From the NCBI RefSeq assembly GCF_027744825.2, contig NC_071337.1:11347031-11411030 (forward strand): a stretch of DNA of 64,000 nt, given 5' to 3'. This document shows positions 52,213 to 64,000 of this stretch, in pieces. The notes beneath the pieces are model-generated. The model did no database searches. It was given only the letters and a program-made list of their open reading frames with translations, and was not told the DNA's origin. The position numbers were made by a program, and so were the translations under genes. The DNA comes from Synchiropus splendidus. Taxonomy: Eukaryota > Chordata > Actinopteri > Syngnathiformes > Callionymidae. Every line of letters starts with the position of its first letter. Position 1 is the stretch's first letter.

Positions 52213-54824
52213 GCAGTCGTGCATCAGGTTTCTAAACACCTCCGGACCCGGTTACAGTGTTCGGTGGAATGAAAGTGCCGGCATAGTCTCAACAAGGCGC
52301 TGTAAGGTGCCACTAGAAACGCTAATAATGAAGATTAGAGAGTCAAACCTAGCTGAAACTGAAGCACAAAAAGGAGGTGTTGTTTTTCACTGTGTGAAGT
52401 CAATCTGTCTCTCTGACACAAACCTTGTCAAATAAACACATTTTTGTTGGCACAGTTCGATTGAGTTATGATTTTTTTCTTTGCCCATCTATATGGAAAA
52501 TGTAATTACTGCCAATATGTTTGGAAATATTAAATTCTTTAGGTATCAGAGGATTCAATGCCGTCCGTGAATTTGTGTAACTCGCATCCCAAGAGACGTA
52601 ATTGGGTTGAGTTGAGTAGAAGAGGATTTAAATGTTATTTTTTTGGTGTGAGCATTTTTATTCAGGGATCTTATAACTTCGCCACTTGTTTCGGCTGTTG
52701 CACTACATCATGCGACTTGTCTGAGAATTGCTTCCACCACAAGTTGTTGATATCAGACGCGTAAGTAATCTATGTAGAATATCTAGAAGTGCTTTGCCTG
52801 CTGAAGATGAATAAAAAATTATGCTCTGAGCAGCCGTCAAAAAAGGGTAGTAAACATTGTCTTCCATTGTTTTTATATTTGTAACTTTGACATGTAAAAC
52901 TAGTCCGAAACAGACTCCTGTCTGAGCCAAGTTGCGTCGGCTGAAATGAAACGGTTCGGTAGGACAGGTTGTTTTTGGCAACCCAGGCTTTTGCCACCTT
53001 AAGAGAGTGTGATAGCATCGGCAAGTTAATAGGAGCAGACAGAATAAAGCATGGCCTTTCTGCTCCGCCACTGTGCCAGCTGGCCCCCGCCACTGTTTTA
53101 AACAAACAAAATAGCACGATGACCGTTCCTGCAGAAAAACACATAACATCTGTTGTGGAACGAGTGAAGAGCGTGCCCTTATGGCAAGTTTGTGCCAGAG
53201 CTGTTCTCATTAAAGGTCAACGGATGAAGCAGAAAGCAAGATAAAAGGAGCACCGCTGCAGTAAAATGACTGCGATGGAGGGATGGAAACAAAAGAGTGA
53301 GAGCTGCCACGGAACAAGTTGGTCCCAATTACCTGTCTGAGAAGTTCTGATCGGCTTTTGAAAACAATCATTTCCAAAATGACGAACACGTAATTCACAC
53401 TTTCCTGTTTATCGCTGCAGTCTCACACTCACTTGATATTCTATAGTTGCAATCCATCGCCTGCAGCGTCCAGCCTCTTGCTCGACCTTGGGGAGATTTA
53501 ATGATGTAGAAATACATCGGCTCTCTGCAGGAGTCCCGCGCTCCACTTTCAGAGCAGGAAGGAATCACACATCCGACAAGAAATCCAAATGATGACACAC
53601 GTCGGGAGCAGGCACACTGAAGGCAGAGAAGTAAATGCGCTCCATGCCCACGAGCGCGTCTTACAGGGGGGCGCGATCATGGCTGGGGAGGCACAGTGAG
53701 GACATGAGGCTGTGAATTTTGTGATGGAGGCATTACTTTTCGCCTGCGGGGAGCAACCTCACGAGCGCAGTGCTTAACGCAACAGCCGTACAAACACTTC
53801 ACCTGCTGCTCGGGACACACAGAATAATGGGTGAGTCACAGGCTCCCGGGGCATCTCTCCATCCCATCAACCCCCCTGATAAACACAACACCTTGCACTT
53901 GACTACTGGTTACCAACAAACACATGAGGAGAATCTCAAAGTAATACTGCGTCATGGTATCAGTAAACAACTCAGCGCCTCACTAATGGCAGTACATGAA
54001 CACTAACTTAACATGGCTAGCATCTCCTTTAAAAGGAAGTGTTGAGCTAAATCAGCAACTACACACATCTACAGTACAAGCTGTGGGTTACTCATCGTAA
54101 CTGGCCTCCTTCTTTGTGTTGAGGCTCTTCCCTCTCAAGCTTTTCTCTTCATTTGTCACATGTATGGATAACACAGTTATCTTGAGCGGGTCCACCCTGC
54201 CTGCACTCTCCTCTTCAACTCCTTTAATCTGTGTCCATCACTCTCTACGACTGTTCTCCCTCTAACACTAGCACTTAACAGTAGCACTTGGTTTGGAGTG
54301 GCCTCCACTATGAAGTGCCCTCTGATGACGAAGTGAAGTGACTGACGCTTCATGACGTCACGCCTAAAGACAACTTGTCATTGGTTGCCGTGCTGTGCTT
54401 TGTTTCCTGCATATGGAGTGTTGGAGACGTTTTGGAAGCTCCAATGTTTTTGCAACCTCCTGCATCGGCGCTGATAATGTAACTTAGTGTGGTGAACCAA
54501 CGGAGAAGAAATGGCTGTTGCGGTGATAGATCTGTTAGAGGTATGACAATGCTAGCCTGGATGCTAGCCGGATAGAAAGAGATAAAAACTGTTGTACATA
54601 CATGTTCATGTTGTTGGACATGGTAACATGATATACGAGAGAAAATAAACAAACGGAAGAGTAGTACTTGTTACTAAAATGTCCCTGTTGTCCTATATAA
54701 CATAGTTTTTCAATAAAGTACTTTGGTATCCCGTAAGTCTATCCACGCTTCATATTCTCACTTGGTTTCAAGTCAGGTCCGGACCGGTCCGTAAAACCTC
54801 ATAATATGCTTAGATTTACTTTCA

Positions 54825-55376
54825 ATGGCTGTAGCCACCATGGTCGTACTGTTGCATCAACGGCCACACCTGGCCCGCTGGCCTGCTGTTGTCCATCACG
54901 GCCGCAGAATATTAGCGTCACCCTGGGCTTTGTTTATAAAGAGAGAGCGCCATTCTCAGTTCATATCTTGTAGCGCAATGAGTAGGTGGGATTTACATGA
55001 TTCAAAGACACTACGACAAGTAGACGGGAGTCGTGCCAGACGGAAACCCGCTGGAAACCTGCTGCTGGCGATCAGCAGGCGCTGGCTGCTGGCTGTGATG
55101 GGAACTTTTGAATGTCTCCTACTGTACTTCTCTAATGCTCCCAACCTGCGCGTACAATACTACACTTCCTCTCAAAGAACTCAGGCTTTTTCCCCCCAGA
55201 CTTTCTCTCTCAAACAACGCATCTCTGGTGCTCTTTCTCTGCATGAAACCACACAGCTGCTCACTGATGCTGACGTCTCCTCTAAGCCTGGACTCAATGA
55301 GTCTTTCCCACACCTTCATGGTGTGACTCATCAGCTCTGCAGTTCGGATAAGCCCCTTTGTCTGAAATTAAATTAA
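54825..55376 (+). other. 183-codon open frame of unknown status
   Basis: One of the longest open frames in the window. No domain, signal peptide or family was recognised. There is no strong splice or promoter context and its composition does not differ from its flanks. Most likely a chance frame or eroded repeat. Confidence 0.15.
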
Positions 55377-58300
55377 ATTAGGATTACATTTTAATCCTGT
55401 TTGGCCGCAGACTTGTTATGTTTCAAACCTTTAAGACTGAGTTTGAAACCCAAGGTCACTCTCAAGGTCACGGTACTCGACGCAACTATCAGTCAAGATA
55501 GCAAATGTATTTCAACACTGACTTTTCAAGGAATAAAAAGGGGGTTAAAGTCCATTCGTCGAGACCCTAAAGAGCAAAGCAAAGCCATCCGCAGCATGAA
55601 TATTATCAAATCAATAGAACAGTAGAACACAAAGTAGTTAGGCGTGTAACATAGACTCTGGCCAGTAGAGATCCAGGGTGATAGCTGGTGTTTATCACCT
55701 GGCTAACTGAGTGTAGAGAGGTGGGGGCTGATGTTAATAAACAGTGGGGGTGGTACAGTTTAGGCTGTTCAGGCTGCTACATCAGCGGCAGGCAGGAAAT
55801 CCATAAGAGTTTAACAGTCAATTACTTCAGCTGTCATTGCCCTGCCGACATCTGTCTCCTCAAGGACAGCAACGAGTCACAACAAAGAGTGATACAGACA
55901 CCCCCGCCCACACCAGGAGGAGGGGTCGCCTGAGTCATGGATTTACCCAGGTTCAGAGGATGAAGAAGGAGCCCATTTGGAAATGACTGATGGAGCAATG
56001 CACAACTGTAGCTATTATTACAAGCAATTTTTGGAGTTGTTTTGTTCAAATTAAAGTTTGTGACCACAGCATGATGGTCTAAAAAACACACACAAAAAAA
56101 CATTCAAACATATACTCCAATTCTACAGGATGCTGTTCTTATGTTTAATAACTTAAAAAACGTATGTAAATCTATTGTGACAAAATTAAAGTAACATTTA
56201 TAGTATTTCACAAATTTAAATGACACAAGCAAATTGCATATATGCAAGTTTTGATTTTGCTCAGTTGAGCTCACGTTAAAGAGGTAAATGCTTAATACAT
56301 CAGTTTATCTTAACAATATTAAGATACTACTTTTAAAACTTTGGATGGCAGATCACAAATTCACTTATTCGGAATATGCCATACGTTTCTTTTATCATCA
56401 TCTAAACTGATAATTTTTGCGACTGCTGCGACTTCTTTTTTGCATCATGTATTTTTTTTCTATCACTGCTGAACCTTATGGATATACTACTGGCCTTTAT
56501 ATTAATGAGGATTTATTCCATATATTCTTATGTTTTTTAAATGCTTCAAAAACATTTATTTAGAGGAGTTAGACATTTGCTTTGCCACAAATGCATTGAT
56601 CTTTGTTGACAATCTTTAAACTGTCTATGAAACAATTACTTTTTTTCAATTATGTCCTCAAATAAATACTTAAAGAATACACACAAAATATGAATCAACT
56701 TTTCTTCCCCACACGCTCCCCGTTGAATTGTGCTGGACTGTACATGAAATCCAACAGCTCACCCCTGACCTGGGTGAAGGGGAACAGACGCTCATTTAAA
56801 CATGGATCCAAATGGTCCGGTCATGCTCCAACCATCAAGCTCAGATGATGAAATTGAGTCCATCAAATAGCTTCTACATGTTCGCAGGACACGTCTAATT
56901 TTGGAAGCAGCCATTTTTCAATCAGCACTGATTTAGATATTAAGAATGATCAGGGGATCTTGATGTTAAATGACCAATTCATTCTCACGGAAAAAAAAGA
57001 CCAAGCGATGAAAATGAAAAACCCTCTTAGTGCCAGCTCAGAAGAGGCCGAGCTTCTCTCCGCTACATCGATGTGACAGGGAGATTATTACCGACGTCAG
57101 ATGGTCAGGTGGTGGTTATTATTGGGGCTCAGCTGCTTGGCTGCTGGGCGCTGCCACGCTCTCTCTGGGCACAGACCCACCGTCGGAGGGCACTGCAGGG
57201 TTGGCACATTCCACAGCTGATAAGCCTGAGACAAGGAGGGTCCGGGGAACACGCCGCCTTTGCTCCCACAGAAGAAGGTCGGGGATAAAAACAGTGGAAT
57301 AAAACGGGACAAATGGATGAGGAACGCAATGCTTAAAACCCAACTGATGCGTCAGCGGCTCTGACAGCTTTCACCAGCACCTATGCACACGCTGCGCTGC
57401 CTCTCTCACCACAGTGTATTTGCCTTCCACACACATTTCTATCATTTACCTCAGTTCACTGTATCAAGCTGAAGACGAAGTTAAGGGTTTCATATGAGCA
57501 GCCATCGACGAAGCTCCAGCACTCCCTCACCGCCACTTCTCATTTCTTTTATTTTATGGCTCTAATGAAGAGCAGTGAAGATGATTCTCCCCCGCTCTCT
57601 TGCTCCTCTTCGTTGCTGCTGTATTGATCCAGCCAGCCAATCGGGCTTCTGCAGCCATGTGAATCTCATTCTGGTGACACGGCAGCGCGGCTTATCGGAG
57701 CGGACAAAGGCAACTCAGCTTTTGATGCACAGCCAAACTACATTCTCACATTTGAACTGGTAATTTCTGCATTAATATGAGGACAGCAAGTGTTGTCTAT
57801 TATATTTTTTAAGTATTAGGCAACTAATACGACTGTATATTTTAGCAGCTAAATTATTAGACTCATGAACGAGAAACTAAAAACATAGTGAGTAACTTGC
57901 GACTCACTTTTGAAACTTTTAAACATCGTCAGTAACTTGTGACTTATGAGTCAGCAGGAAGAACTTTTAGAGAAACTGTTGATAAATGCTGTTACCTCCT
58001 CACCATTAATATGAAATGCATTCACCTTTTCACGATCACGATTATTGTTCTTTATTATTGCTACTCAGCCATGAAAATAAGCAACATTTTCAAAGTCGAT
58101 CGGCAGAAGATCATTCATTTCATTTTTACCACCAGGTGAGCAAAACACTAATCTCATTAAATAAGGAACACTGCCTGTTGGAACGGCTTAAATTGTTGCA
58201 GTACATTGTGAGTCAAACCAGCAGCAGAACAAGGTGCAAGTCATATTCATAGAATTTACTAAAGGACAAAAAGGAAAAAACACTGTTGACACAAACCAGT

Positions 58301-59179
58301 TCACCTAAACAGACAAAGCCGTCTGTGAAGTTTTCTCTGACAGTATCTAGTTCGGTGAACAAATTCAAACCTCATATTTGCGTGAAAACTGCTGAAACGT
58401 CAACATCTGGTCTGGAAACTTCCCAAAAAACCAACAAGACAAAAGTCACCACAAAGATTAAGCGATCAGTAGGCAGCACTCTCTTTTTGCTGCAAATCTA
58501 TTTGCTGGTACAGATCTTTTCTCGGCTATTCTCAAGTTGAATAGTGGCGCATGACAGCTGTGATACAAAACAAGTGATGGATGAAAGCCTCAAATATTTG
58601 ACAATAATTTGAGTTATTATATTCATTTTTATGAGCCCATCCTCCTCTAGCAAAAGGCAGGAAATTGTCCAGGCTTGATACAGTAAGTACGAAGCAGTGA
58701 TCTAATCTGCGGAATGAAAGACGTGCAGTCAAATGAGCCACGATTGGCTGAAGGGCAGTCAGGCAACCGTTGTTTCGCAGTGAGTCAGCCAGGTTAATTA
58801 CCAGACAGATGGTTGTCAGTGACTCTGGAAGGTGCTCAGTGGCAGTATGTGTGTGTGCATCCTGACAAACAAGCACAAGAATATGGAGGATTACACTGAA
58901 CTGGCCAACTCATTACGGAGAAACCTCGCCGTCTCCTCGCTGTTCTCCGAGGGTCTCTGTCATTTTTATGAGCCGCTGGTGATTCTTTTTCTCTCCCATC
59001 CACGGTGACACGCTGCACGGCGTGAGCACCACGCCGAGAGCGCCTGCTTTGTTGCAGCTGATAATGTGTGACGCACCGCAGAGATGCAATCAGACGATTT
59101 AACACGCAAAATAAACAAGTGATTCACACCTATGACAAGGACTTGAAGCTCGTAGACATGAAGGGCAACTGGATTGCTC

Positions 59180-59235
59180 ATTGGACAGTGGCACGGCGCC
59201 TGGCACGAGAAGGTCTGGGTTCCATTCTTTGCTGT
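59180..59235 (+). repeat. Possible fragment of a common fish interspersed repeat
   Basis: GTGGCACGGCGCCTGGCACG followed by AGAAGGTCTGGGTTCC resembles the widespread GGCACGGTGG...AGAAGGTCCTGGGTTCGA repeat of fish genomes. Too short to place. Confidence 0.35.
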
Positions 59236-59879
59236 TATTGCTGGAGTATTGTACGTTCATTTTCTGCTGCTTATTCCCTTCACAAACAACCTTGTTGTAA
59301 TGCTAACCAGTGACTAGCTGAACGCTGTGTGGCTGCTCCAATATAGACGCTGAGGTGATTGTTATTTAAGTGAGTGGATGTTCCTGAGATTACAAAATAC
59401 ACCATAACAAGGGAGTCACACCAAATGTGGTGCACAGTCATTCCCCAACTCTTGACATCCGATTGTGCTGAAGACAGCTTTGCATCAATTATAAATAAAT
59501 TTGGGAATGCGATGTAATCGCTTAAAGGCAATATTTCAATTTCGAGAGAGATAAAAATGTCGTCTTTAACTACTGCCTTTTGCTTGCTTACTTCATTTAA
59601 AAGGCTCCCAAAAGGAGTTAAGTCATAAACCAACTTGCAGTGAGACTTTTTTCTACATTAAAGAAGATGCTCCACAATAAGTCTCTACTGGACAGAGTTA
59701 TGAACACATTTTCAAAAGGAAGTGAAAGCCACAAATCTCAGGTACTTATTTGGTGCCTTTGTTTCTGTCACCATTTGACTTGATATAAAGTGAGGGTGGG
59801 AAATGGAGTCACCCACACATGACCCATACTGACTCACTCTTGTCTCTTTTCTTTCCAACTTCTTCTTCGTTTCCTTTCG

Positions 59880-60400
59880 GCTTCTTCCTTCAGGGGTCGC
59901 CACAGCGGATCATCTTCCTCCATCTCACCTTGTCCTCTGCTTCCTCTTCTCTCAAACCTACAAACCTCATGTCCTCCTTCACCACCTCCATAAATCTCCT
60001 CTCTGGCCTTCCTCTCCACCTTCTGCCTGGCAGTTCCAACCTCAACATCTTCCTACCAATGTACTGGCTCTCTCTCCTCTGTACATGTCCAAACCATCTC
60101 CATCTAGCCTCTCTGTCTCCTAAACACCTGACATGTGCTGTCCCTCTGATCTACTGCTTCCTGATCCTATCCATCCTGCTCACTCCCAGAGAGAAGCTCA
60201 GCATCTTCATCTCTGCTACCTCCAGCTCTGTCTCCTGTCTTTTCCTCAGTGCCTCTGTTTCCAAACCATACAACATTGCTGGCCTGACCACCGTTTTGGA
60301 CACTTTCCCTTTCATCCTTGCAGACACCCATTTGTCACACATCACACCTGACACTTTTCTCCAATGATTCCAGCCCCGTTTCTTCCCAGCAATCCCACTT
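59880..60400 (-). mobile_element. RTE-type LINE retrotransposon, truncated 3' end
   Basis: The minus strand reads KGKVSKTVVRPAMLYGLET, then ELEVAEMKMLSFSLGVSRMD and RIRKQ, the C-terminal part of LINE reverse transcriptases. After a frame break it gives RRGSRGQGEMEEDDPLWRPL, and the + strand shows GGGGTCGCCACAGCGGATCA (59894-59913), the complement of the usual RTE-like 3' end in fish. It is 5'-truncated with broken frames, so dead. Confidence 0.78.
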
Positions 60401-60609
60401 TTTTATTTAAAGCGTTGTGTAGTTCCCCACTTGGAATCCTTAAATTACACGGACCAGGGTTACACTTTACATTAGGGAACATATTTTACTGTAAATAAAG
60501 TACTTACTCATATGTATGTCAGCAATAAGAAAGCATTTGGTTGATCAATTCCCCAGTCTAAAGTGTTCCTAGAAGCACACGTGGAGGTGACGAGGTTGAA
60601 GCCATTTAT

Positions 60610-60930
60610 CAATGAACATAACAGATAAAGTCACCAAAATGTCATTATTGCCCAGGAATTGTTCATTTGTATCTAGAGAAACGCACATCAGTGAAATCCC
60701 CACACTTGTTCTCACGTTGACTTATAAGAAAACGGCGTTTAACACAATAACCTGCTCGTCTATTATCCACTTAGAATGCCACACATCAGATTTGCTCTTA
60801 ATTGGAACCGTTTCCTGTTCAATGCTTTTATCATCACCCACAAGGCCCCGTGGTTTTAATTTTAAAGCGCATTATTAATAGAGCCTGCAGCGGTTTTTAG
60901 GCTTTAACTGTTAAGTCGACAGCACAAAGT
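60610..60930. promoter_or_regulatory. Candidate conserved non-coding element
   Basis: Even base composition with TTATTAATAG, GTTTTAATTTTAAAGCGC and CCTGCAGCGG motifs and no repeat signature, in the long gabbr2 intron. Texture-based only. Confidence 0.22.
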
Positions 60931-62483
60931 GCGCAGGCTTGAAGAATTAAGATGCCCACTTAGATCAAAGGGAGCAGGAAACACAGATGGGGCTGGACCT
61001 TTGAAAGAGGACGCGACACAACGCAGGTCAAAATAGACCCGTGTTAAGCAGTGGCAAAATTCACTCATATCGAGTGCATCTCTCAAGAGGGTCAAAACAA
61101 ACATGTCACAACATCCTCCCACCGTCAGAGGATGAGAGACTCGCAGGTTGGATCCTGATACGTATCAAATAGCAGCTGAGGGAGACATTTTAAACCTGGC
61201 AAAGAAGACATCGCTCACAGTCTGAGTGCTCATCGCCTTTCATTCTGACAGCAAAATAAAAGTGCTGTGGTTTTGTACCAGTCCAAGTTCTGCGTACAGT
61301 CTGAGGTTACCTGATGACCCAATGGTTCATACTAGTGGTTCGTACTGGCACAGGAAGACCCCAGGGGTGGTGCTCCGGCACCAGTCCCTACTTGAGAAAA
61401 GTGCCCTTTTTGCTGGAGCACTTCTCCCCTTCCTCTTTACCTCTTTCTCATCGATTCATTGCTGCTGAAAACAATGTTGCCATGACTAAGAAACTACACA
61501 AGTAGCAAGTAGCCCTGCATCGTTCTGCCCTTTATTCGAAACCACTGCGCCACTTAGCTTTATGAGTGCATTTTGTCACATAAACACATGGAACTTGATT
61601 CATTTGCCGTTTACCGTGTTTTAAAAAGGCCATTGGGGAAAATGTTTTGACCACAAAGGCAAATCCAAATAAACCCATACACCTACAATAAATAAATAAA
61701 CAAACAAACAAATACATAAATAAATACATTTTTATGAGAGTTGCCCTTTTTTTCTGCCTTGAGCACCTGCTCCCCTGAATGCCAGTGCACGTGCTTGTGG
61801 ACTAGTGACCCAAGCAGCTTGGCTTGACCCTGACCCCGTGATAGTGAATGAATGCAAAACAATTGTAACCACTTTGCTTGGCAACAGCTTGTGGTTGTGA
61901 CAAATGATGAAATGCTCTCAGACCTACACGCGTCGAGCACGGCTCGTATTTCAAAAGAACAGTCTTTTTTTTTTTTTTGAGGCGACCCTCTTCTTATTGT
62001 TACCGCAGACTCCAGTGTCCTTTCTTTACCTTCCTCCAAGTGTTTTTCATTATCCGCTCATCTACTTGTGACTCTCTCAAGTCAGGCATCATTCACACCC
62101 TGTCCTCCAATTCGCAGGCCTCGGTACCGTCGGTATAAAGCCGGCGCTGAGCCTGAGGCTCAAGGTCTTGTGTAAAAGAACTCCACTTAGCAGAAAGTAT
62201 TTGTATTCGCGGACTCAGAGTGCTGAGGCAGCGCCAATACTTTGTTCAAGCAGCAGCAGAGTGCTCTCATCTCGGGCCGACCTTGGCGGCCTCCTATACC
62301 TGACTCCCAGGAGCACTTGTGCATGTGTGTTTAAAGTGTAGGTGTCTTTGTGTCAGTGTAGGTCAGGGTTTTGGGATCAGTAATTATCATGATGCTAGTG
62401 ACCCTTCCCCCCCTGTACAGTATCAGCATCATCTGCTGGTGACGCCCACTTGTCCTTGAAGGAACAGCATCCTGGAGAAGCAG

Positions 62484-62485
<2 letters not shown>

Positions 62486-62546
<61 letters not shown>
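62486..62546. repeat. GT dinucleotide microsatellite
   Basis: About 30 uninterrupted GT units. Overlapping open frames of His-Thr or Cys-Val come from this repeat. Confidence 0.97.
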
Positions 62547-62547
<1 letters not shown>

Positions 62548-63009
62548 AACAGCGTGAGCCGTCGCAAAAACAAAACAAAAAACACAGTTAGTGAATCTTG
62601 CAATAAAACAGTGCTCATCATGTGCAGCTGTAAATGTATTCATGAATCTGTGGTTTGCAAAATACAGCAGATTTGAATGGAATCTTGCAAAGAAATTGTC
62701 GGATATCGTGAGGCATAATAATTAGCAGCAAATAAGTAGCTAAATAGACAATGTGGCAAGCCACACAGTCATGGGATAAAATGAATGTATCAACCATGAC
62801 AATGGAGACGTGTCGATGAGCCTTTTTCTTTCTTGCCTTTTGTGAACGTCAGATTCTGAAGATGAATAAGTGAATAAGCGACGACAGTTGTTCAATGGGG
62901 AAGCCTCCTTAAACAGTCATATTCCAGTGGAGTAAAATGAAAAATGTTTTTTTATTTTCACATCAAATTTTTGTTGCATTTATTCGTTCGTTTTTAAGGT
63001 CCTTGCTCC

Positions 63010-63430
63010 TAGTTTTGTTAAATAAACAGCTTTTTCTGCCAAAAAAACATGAGCCACATTTCCCCCTCAGGCCCCTCGGTTAGGAAAAACAAGCCTTTGA
63101 ATGCCATTAATATTCTTATCACAAAGGCAGGCGGAGGACCACGATACCTGATCTCCATCTTTTTTGCCTCTGGGACGGTCGTCATCATCATCATCATTAT
63201 TATCACTACATCCACAGCTGGCGTCATCGAGGAGCACTGGGCTGAGCCGCTAATACATCATCTGCCCTCTCTTCTCTTTACTGTGTTTGTGTTTACACTT
63301 GGGAGGTCATTATTTACATATTCATTCCATGAGGTTTGCAAGAAATCTTGGCTGTAATTAAAACCACCGCGCAGCAATAATGACGGCAACATCGATTGTG
63401 AGTAACGTTTACCTCACTTACTCATGCGCG
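63010..63430. promoter_or_regulatory. Candidate conserved non-coding element
   Basis: Dense AT-hook and homeodomain-like motifs (GCCATTAATATTC, GGCTGTAATTAAAACCACC, CAGCAATAATGACGG) in non-repetitive sequence, apart from a short ATC run (63182-63205). Resembles neural-gene intronic enhancers in texture. Not proven. Confidence 0.28.
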
Positions 63431-64000
63431 AGTCAAATTATGGAAGAAGTGTCACCCTGTTTTTACAACTATACACACGTTTAAAGCGCATAAATCATAA
63501 TGAAACAGGGGGATATATAAACAAATGCTTGATCCTTTTCCCTCAGGTAGAAATGGACATGACATCATTGGTCTTTTTAAAGGTAATATATACTTTTCAA
63601 AGCATTAATTTAAACCGTGACAGATTTATTAACCAAAGATGAGTCTCAATGAGGGAGCATTCTGAAGGTATTCCTATTAAGTGATGGCAAAATTTGAACA
63701 CATTAAAATGTAAATGGTTGCTCATTCCTGAGCTGTTTTTATGTTACATCTTTTACATTTATAATTGTACTTGTAGCAGGATGGATAAAAGAGGATTTCT
63801 CAACACGGTCTCCCTCCCAAGGCATCAGGTATATTCATGTGGACTTCTGCATCACAACTGTCTCCCAAGTGTGTTGCACATTGATGCATTATGCTGTCAA
63901 TAGCAGCACATGTCTAAGGTATATCCAAGGACATCCTGAGACCGTGGGCAGCGCGTCACGTAAGAGAAGGACAGAAGTTGTGGTTTGGGTTTGCCTCTAA

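Larger units (their letters stand above)
42027..64000 (-). other. gabbr2: Long gabbr2 intron, running past the window end
   Basis: The exon preceding 41916-42026 should encode TM4 and the first half of loop 2 (human LLIDLCILICWQAVDPL). I searched the minus strand for it by eye and did not find it, so this 22-kb stretch is inferred to be intron. It holds repeats and element fragments listed separately. No other gene was recognised. Confidence 0.65.

Noticed and set aside
59819..60367. 182-codon plus-strand open frame rich in Ser and Leu
   Set aside because: Antisense of the RTE-type LINE fragment.
62331..62643. His-Thr and Cys-Val repeat proteins
   Set aside because: Produced by the GT microsatellite read in different frames.
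42027..64000. Search for the preceding gabbr2 exon (TM4 and start of loop 2) and for nested genes
   Set aside because: No minus-strand segment resembling the TM4 or loop-2 sequence was found by eye, and no other protein family was recognised. A TBLASTN with full GABBR2 would settle it.

Overview
The window is vertebrate genomic DNA, almost certainly from a teleost fish. It has spliced genes with GT-AG introns, several introns of only 70-100 nt, long AT-rich non-coding stretches, many simple repeats, and typical fish repeat debris (hAT-type miniature elements, an RTE-type LINE tail, a Tc1-like remnant). No prokaryotic gene organisation, CRISPR array, tRNA or rRNA was seen. The species cannot be named from the sequence. 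Two protein-coding genes could be read exon by exon. Exon borders were set by eye from splice sites, reading phase and remembered human orthologues; no alignment or transcript was available. 

Left part, 1-7,850: no recognisable coding exon; AT-rich flank with short tandem repeats. 7,904-30,238 (+): a complete 22-exon elp2 gene for Elongator complex protein 2, 837 residues in this model (human about 826). The phases of all 22 exons join without a stop, and at least 12 WD-type blade ends are visible along two beta-propellers. A YY1/TISU-like motif overlaps the start codon. A polyadenylation signal lies about 200 bp after the stop. Intron 12 carries a hAT-type miniature element with a perfect 8-bp target duplication, intron 17 carries a terminal-inverted-repeat element ending about 46 bp before exon 18, and intron 19 is a 69-nt, stop-free, multiple-of-three intron. 

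30,470-32,670: short gene-free region between two convergent genes, with two repeat remnants. 32,680-42,026 (-): the last six coding exons of gabbr2 (GABA-B receptor subunit 2), 310 residues covering the end of extracellular loop 2, TM5-TM7, the cytoplasmic coiled coil and the C-terminal tail, followed by a probable 2.4-kb 3' UTR with several AATAAA signals. 42,027-64,000: no further gabbr2 exon was recognised. This is best read as one very long intron (more than 21.9 kb, running out of the window) holding a G-rich 12-bp minisatellite, several transposable-element fragments, microsatellites and some stretches that look like candidate conserved non-coding elements. 

The two genes are not known to work together. 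ELP2 is a scaffold of the Elongator tRNA-modification complex and GABBR2 is a neuronal G-protein-coupled receptor subunit. They are tail-to-tail neighbours here, whereas in human they are on different chromosomes. I found no convincing new gene system. The most useful observations concern splicing and start-codon features of elp2 and the transposable-element families.
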